Below, piece after piece: positions 58,900 through 64,000 of a DNA stretch of 64,000 bases; within the stretch, counting starts at the first letter, position 1; each line of letters opens with the position of its first letter. The notes under the pieces were generated by a model. That model worked only from the letters and a program-made list of their open reading frames with translations. It did no database searches and was not told the origin of the DNA. The position numbers were made by a program, and so were the translations under genes. The stretch comes from Zantedeschia hybrid cultivar (Eukaryota > Streptophyta > Magnoliopsida > Alismatales > Araceae): positions 59,995,501-60,059,500 of the forward strand of contig JARZZO010000016.1 in NCBI GenBank assembly GCA_030544215.1, written 5' to 3'.

Positions 58900-61320
58900 G
58901 ATTTTTGAGTCTGCGCACCTATAACTATGAGAATTCGATTGGGAATAGGATACAAACTATTTTCTTCGACTCCGAATTTCATATTCCAACTTTTTTGATT
59001 GAAACTAACTCCTTGATGTATTTAAATGCAACTTGAATTGTGCAGGAAACCTCAAAAATCAGTTTTTAGACTTGAGTCTGCGCAACAAGTTTGAGTTTGC
59101 GCACCCCTATGCAGACTCAGCCCAAAACTGTCAAATGATGCTTTGTATGGACTAATGACCTCATTTATGACTCAAATAACTAAAGTTAATTCATAATTCA
59201 TTCAAAAAAGATTTAAAATAAATATTCTCCCTTTTGAATAAACATAGAACCTCAAAATTTAAATTGAGTCTAGACACCTGCCCTAGGCTCAAAAGATAAA
59301 AAGACTGTTTAATAACTCAAATACCTGAATCAAAACTTGATAAAAATGATGTTCCATGGCACACAAATCAAGTTTAATGAACTTCTTTTCAAAATAACTC
59401 TCGAGTCTACACACTTTTTTATAGACTCATTTCAAATAAAAAATTAAATAAACAGTAAATCAAATTGCACAAATCTCTTGAAATCACATCTCAAATACTC
59501 TATTTCATTTAAATAAAAAATCTATTTATAAAAAGGACTCAAATCCCTTCAAATCAAAAATCAAAATACAAAGGCAGTTGAGTCTGCGCACCCATGTGGA
59601 CTCAAACCCATTTTTACAAATCTTGTCCCTTTGAGCACTAAAGCTTTCACCATATGAAAAAATCACTTGCTGTAAGCTCTCCCAACATCTTGAAAGCCTT
59701 GGAGTTCTCCTAAACCTCAAGAGGTTTCATCTTCATAAGAATCTTACTCAAAATCTTCTTTTCACTTGAATCTGCGCCTCAACCCAATGGTCAAACTCTC
59801 ATTCCATGGCTCCTGAAGTCTGTGCTCATCTCCAAACCTGTAAATCATCCTCAAATAAATCAAGAAACAAAGTTATTCAATCAGTTATCCAACATAAAAA
59901 TCTACAAAAGAAAAATCCACAGTTCAGACTTAAGTCTGCGCACCCCTGCACAGACTCATCCCTTAAATTCAGAAAAAATAAAAATCCAAGATCCCATCCA
60001 TTCCAAGATGATCTAAAGCTCTCTAAAAATCAAGTTCCTTCCTATAAGTCAGGAAATCAAAGAAAAACATCAAGTTGTTCTTAAAAAAATTCATAAACCA
60101 CCTAAAATAAATTGATAACAAATGAGTTTGCGCACCCCTGCGTAGACTCAACCCTTTAATTCATGAAATCTGAATTTTCACCTTTAAATCCTCCTCAAAT
60201 CAAACCTAAAACTTCAAAAAAAAACTTTATACTTTCTAGAAGTCATAAAATCAAATAAAAATCCAAAATTGCCTTTGCAAAACATATAAAATACCCAAAA
60301 CAAATTGGTGACAAATGAGTCTGCGCAGGACTCCTGCACAGACTCAACCCTTAATTTTTAAAATCTGGTATTTCAGCCATTAAATTCCCCTCAAATCAAG
60401 TCAAAACCTCAAAGATAAAACCCCATATTTTTCACAAATCAAAAAACCAAACAAAATGCTAAGTTTCTCCATGAAATTACATTAAAAAAAATGCAAAAAT
60501 CAGTTTGGTGACAAATGAGTCTGCGCACCCATGCGCAGACTCAACCCTTAATTGATAAAATCTAAGTCTTTGACCTTTAAAACTTTGTAAATTAAACCAA
60601 AAATTCTAAAAATAAAAATACATACTTCCTAAGTCAACAAATTAAATAAAAACCAAATTTGCCCTTTACCTGATATAAAAAGTACCTAAAGAAGTCTTAT
60701 AAGAAGTTAAGTCTGCATATCTTGTTACAGACTCATCCTTCAAAACCTACAAATTTAAAACATAAAGAGCATAAGTCCTTAAAGTATCTTTCACTAAAAT
60801 CAATCAAGAAAACATAAAAAATACCTTCTCATACCTTAAAAAATCAAATCCAAAGCTTCCTCATTTCAAATATGAAAAAACACAATAAACAATGATAATA
60901 ACACTTTATTGTCAATAAAACACAACCAAAATTGACATTCAAATTCTAAATTATGATTTCCATAAAAAATGTCATCCATTTCTATCAAAAATACCATAAA
61001 AAAAGATTTTCACTCATCTTACAAATCAGAAATCAACCACATCAAGCATTCTCATCAATAACAAATAAGTCTGCATACTCCTGTGCAGACTCAACTTCAT
61101 GTTCACTTCCAAACATAAAAATTCAAACAAATCTTCAATGAACTCACATATATCATTCCAAAAAGACTAAAAAATGTCTCTCATCATTATCCATTAATAA
61201 AAAAATCAAGAAATCAAGTCTTTTGCCATATTTTCCAAAGAATAATCGAATAAAAATAAAAAAGCCAGCTAAATCTACGCACCTCTGCGCAGACTCAACT
61301 CTAAAACTAAAAGATGAGTT
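58900..61320. repeat. About 190-bp tandem array carrying GAGTCTGCGCA palindromes
   Basis: Motif occurrences at about 58908, 59082, 59265, 59400, 59578, 59768, 59931, 60124, 60317, 60517, 60707, 61067 and 61269. Spacing is mostly 163-202 bases, with one double step. In the best unit (60517-60542) an 11-base stem GAGTCTGCGCA pairs perfectly with TGCGCAGACTC across a 4-base loop. Around the stem, GGTGACAAATGAG on the left and AACCCTTAATT on the right are conserved; the rest of the unit is A-rich and diverged. No protein is encoded. Confidence 0.88.
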
Positions 61321-61324
61321 TTCA

Positions 61325-62640
61325 CTCAAATGCAAAACTAAAATTCATTCTTTTTTTGAATATATTCTTGTCAATTCATTCTCATTATTTTAAGGGGTGT
61401 TATTCTAATCTTCCAATGATTAGTCAAGGATTTTCCTCTTAAGAGGATGTAATTAACACTATTCCATTTATGGGTAGTGGGATCCGGTCTAAGAACAACG
61501 CAATCATCTGATTGATTCAGATCAAGCGCACAAATACAAATATAAATCAAAATCAGATTTGTACACAAAAAAGTACAACACTCTTACTTTAGAACTTTCT
61601 ACTAAAAAACTTAAAAATAGTACATTTTTGTCTCTTCTTCTTTTTTAAAGGACTAGACAAAAAGATAATTAACCTTATGAATTTAATGTTTGAAATCTTT
61701 TTTGTACTTTTAACACGACAAATGTAAATTAAATACTAGAGGAATTTAAATTTTAAAAATACTGATGTCATCATCACCAATCTGAATTCCTTCCAAATTT
61801 ATGCCTCACAAACCATTGCCAAAAGGAGCATGAGTAGAGGGGACACTATCTACTTAGATATTTTTTGAATAGTCATTTATTCATGTAGGACTATTTTATC
61901 ATATCTCTTCATGTGCAAGCTAACTAAAGTTTTGACACATGGACAATCATAAAGAAAGATGCCTAGCCTAAATATCATATTCATAAGCTCTGACACTATG
62001 TTAAAATTATTGGACCATCCAACTAAAAAAAAATTAAGCCATTGAGTGCAAAGTATACCATTCATTTAGACATATTTTGACGAACATTAAGGATCATTTT
62101 TATCCAACTGTGAGATTTTTCCTAAAAAAGTGAAAAGTACCGAACTATAGTTGGACAAACATTTTCCGTTTATCAAGAAACATGAGAGGTCCATGGCAAA
62201 ATCCCATTCCTAGCCGATTTGACCTCTTATTTTTTTTTAATATGTTTGAAGATAATATTTTTCACATTTTAGATAAAACTTTAGTACTTTTAACAAATAA
62301 ATCAAGATCTATTGAAATAATCATTTAAATCTTCATAAATTTTAGAATTTTAAATCATAATGATATATTTCATAAATATATATTTAGAAAAAATATTATT
62401 TGTATAAAACAATACAAATAAGTATGCAATATCACTTACATGTGTACACTAAATATATACTCACTGTACAAGAGATCTTTCACAAGTACGTAATCTCTTG
62501 GGAAATGACATATGAAAATTTCTTTTAAAAATTAGGTATGTTTTATATTATTTACTTTTAAAAAAGTTATATTATACTTAAATTATATTTTACATTTTAA
62601 ATAAATATTTTATTATATATTTTTTTAAAATTACATATTT
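61325..62640. other. AT-rich DNA with dispersed repeat copy
   Basis: 61860-62080 is a diverged copy of the second-module repeat at 54530-54960 (CATATCTCTTCATGTGCAAG, TTTTGACACATGGACAATCA). No gene. Confidence 0.45.
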
Positions 62641-62849
62641 AAGATCTTTTTCGGCCACAGACTGATTTTTCAAACCCCTATACCTACTCTAGTTGTGAGT
62701 CTTGACTCCACGACAGCAAGTGGTTTTAGGGATCGATGGATTCGATTTGATCCCTCCTTCCGACTCCGAGCAGCAAGCAAGAGCTGCTGCTTCAGCCGCC
62801 GGCACGCAGCCGTGTAGCGGCGGCCACGTTGGTCATCGATTGCAACAAG

Positions 62850-64000
62850 AACGGAGGAGGAGGAAGGGGTGGACGCAGGCGTCGTAGCACCGGCGAATGC
62901 CACGGAGCAGGTGGTGCAGATGGGATCCTACTCCTACGCAGTGGGGGTACGCCTGATCGACGACGCGGCGGCTGAGATCATCATGTTGTGGGCGCTCTAA
63001 CAGCCGACCCTCGACGCCTGCAGCCACCACCTCACCATCCTCCAGTCCCCTTCCTCCATGGCAGGTAGCAAATCCCTCTGAACAGTTCATTAGTTCGATA
63101 CTTGGTGAAAACCTACACCTTTACCTCTGTTCCCCTAACATGTTCCTCCCCCTGTGGCTCTGTAGAGCAATCCGGGAGTGATGGGGGAGATGATGTGAGA
63201 CAGCAGGGTCGTGCTGGGCAAGTTCTTGGAGAACACTATGGATTCTGAGAGGCTTCTTCTCCAGGGGGAAGAAGGTCGTCGAGCTCGGTTCTGGTTGTGG
63301 CTTGGTTGGGTAACATGAACCCTCCCTAAACATGGCAACTTTTTGTTGTCACAGTTTCTCCATTCATGTGAACTAATCGGCACAATACTTGGTTAAATAT
63401 AGTATGGGTATAGTATAACAAAAATATTGTTCTTATATAATTTGATTTAGACTTTAAATTAAATGGTCAAACAATGAAAGATGGTAAAGAAAAATATGGC
63501 AAAATGCACGTGTTTTTCTTAACAAGATCTAAAACGTTTGAAACAAAAAGTAAAGCTACACAGTACATGGATATTCAGCAGATTATGAGCTTATCTCGAG
63601 GAAATGACAAGTTTCTGATCACATATTGTCATAGTTTATGGGACTTAAGTAACTATTCTTCTAATTCTATTCATTAGTATAGAGTATTAAATGTCAATTC
63701 CTAGACGTTTTTGTATTATACGTTTATAAAATGGCAGAGATCAAATAGATGTGTATTTTTCACTATCTTTCAGTTCGGTATGGCATATGAGAGTTTTATT
63801 CAGAATTGGAGCTTTAAACAGAAGAACCTAATGCTTTGCTTCAGATATGTGGCAGCTCTGTTGGCTGCTCATGTTTTACTCACTGATCTACCTGATAGGC
63901 TGAGACTTCTAGTGAAAAATGTGGAGATGAATGTGAAGGGAAGGGATGCGCATGGTTCAGCAGCAGTTTGTGAGCTCACATGGGGTGATGATCCGGACTC
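62850..64000 (+). pseudogene. METTL21-like protein N-lysine methyltransferase, decayed, runs off right edge
   Basis: Plus-strand exons: about 62850-63064 (GSYSYAVGVRLIDDAAAEII, then LTILQSPSS), 63166-63309 (NPGVMGEMM, then VVLGKFLENTMDSE and VELGSGCGLVG, the SAM-binding motif), and 63845 to the window end (YVAALLAAHVLLTDLPDRLR, then LVKNVEMNVKGRD and ELTWGDDPD). These match plant METTL21-type seven-beta-strand methyltransferases. Defects: TAA at 62998-63000 in place of a Gln codon, TGA at 63196-63198 in place of the Trp before Asp-Ser, one extra G in the run 63264-63268 shifting frame just before the SAM motif, and a phase mismatch at the first splice. No clear start codon was found. The third exon looks intact. 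Substitution stops make a sequencing artefact unlikely as the full explanation. Confidence 0.82.

Noticed and set aside
58900..61320. CRISPR-like regular repeat array
   Set aside because: Units are about 190 bp, diverged and palindromic, in nuclear plant DNA; spacing and repeat length do not fit CRISPR.

Overview
The window is plant nuclear DNA, most likely from a monocot. Its coding exons are very GC-rich against AT-rich surroundings, introns follow GT-AG rules, and the proteins are land-plant families. The species cannot be told from the window; a palm-, Zingiberales- or Dioscorea-like monocot is a guess. Most of the window is transposable-element DNA, with five host gene loci embedded in it.

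Layout. 1-9.1 kb: decayed Ty3/gypsy material on the minus strand, with an integrase/RNase H/RT remnant (6.96-8.83 kb), a tandem repeat, two extra ORFs (DUF7745-like and plant mobile domain) and arrays of short GC-rich hairpins about 87 bp apart. 10.05-10.31 kb: a tRNA-derived SINE. 10.53-16.99 kb: a seed-type tonoplast aquaporin gene (TIP3-like, minus strand) whose last exon is split by a complete Ty1/copia element (10599-15747) with 515-bp LTRs, only three LTR differences and a perfect 5-bp target duplication. 17.2-23.6 kb: a gypsy gag remnant, short repeats and MITEs.

23.8-25.45 kb: an intact two-exon root-cap/LEA-family secreted protein gene. Its 3' flank is duplicated downstream (25.66-27.8 versus 28.07-29.74 kb), and each copy has received different transposons (a CACTA end in one; a hAT-like element and a SINE in the other). 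31.21-36.17 kb: an intact four-exon MIA40 gene (minus) with a 3.2-kb first intron. 41.99-44.83 kb: an intact two-exon UPF0426 chloroplast protein gene, with a long-arm foldback element ending about 213 bp upstream of its ATG. 46.4-48.84 kb: a LINE reverse-transcriptase remnant broken by a CACTA element and a Mutator-type MITE. 49.9-56 kb: AT-rich repeats and MITEs. 56.2-61.3 kb: a non-coding region with an array of about 190-bp units, most carrying a GAGTCTGCGCA palindrome. 62.85-64.0 kb: a METTL21-like lysine methyltransferase pseudogene running off the right edge.

There is no operon-like organisation; the host genes are unrelated neighbours (vacuolar water channel, secreted root-cap protein, mitochondrial import oxidoreductase, plastid protein, methyltransferase). 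The most notable points are the young copia insertion that replaces the C-terminal tail of the aquaporin, the two unrelated hairpin arrays, one MITE family of four copies identified as Mutator-type by a perfect 9-bp target duplication, and a second MITE family of five copies in two clusters.
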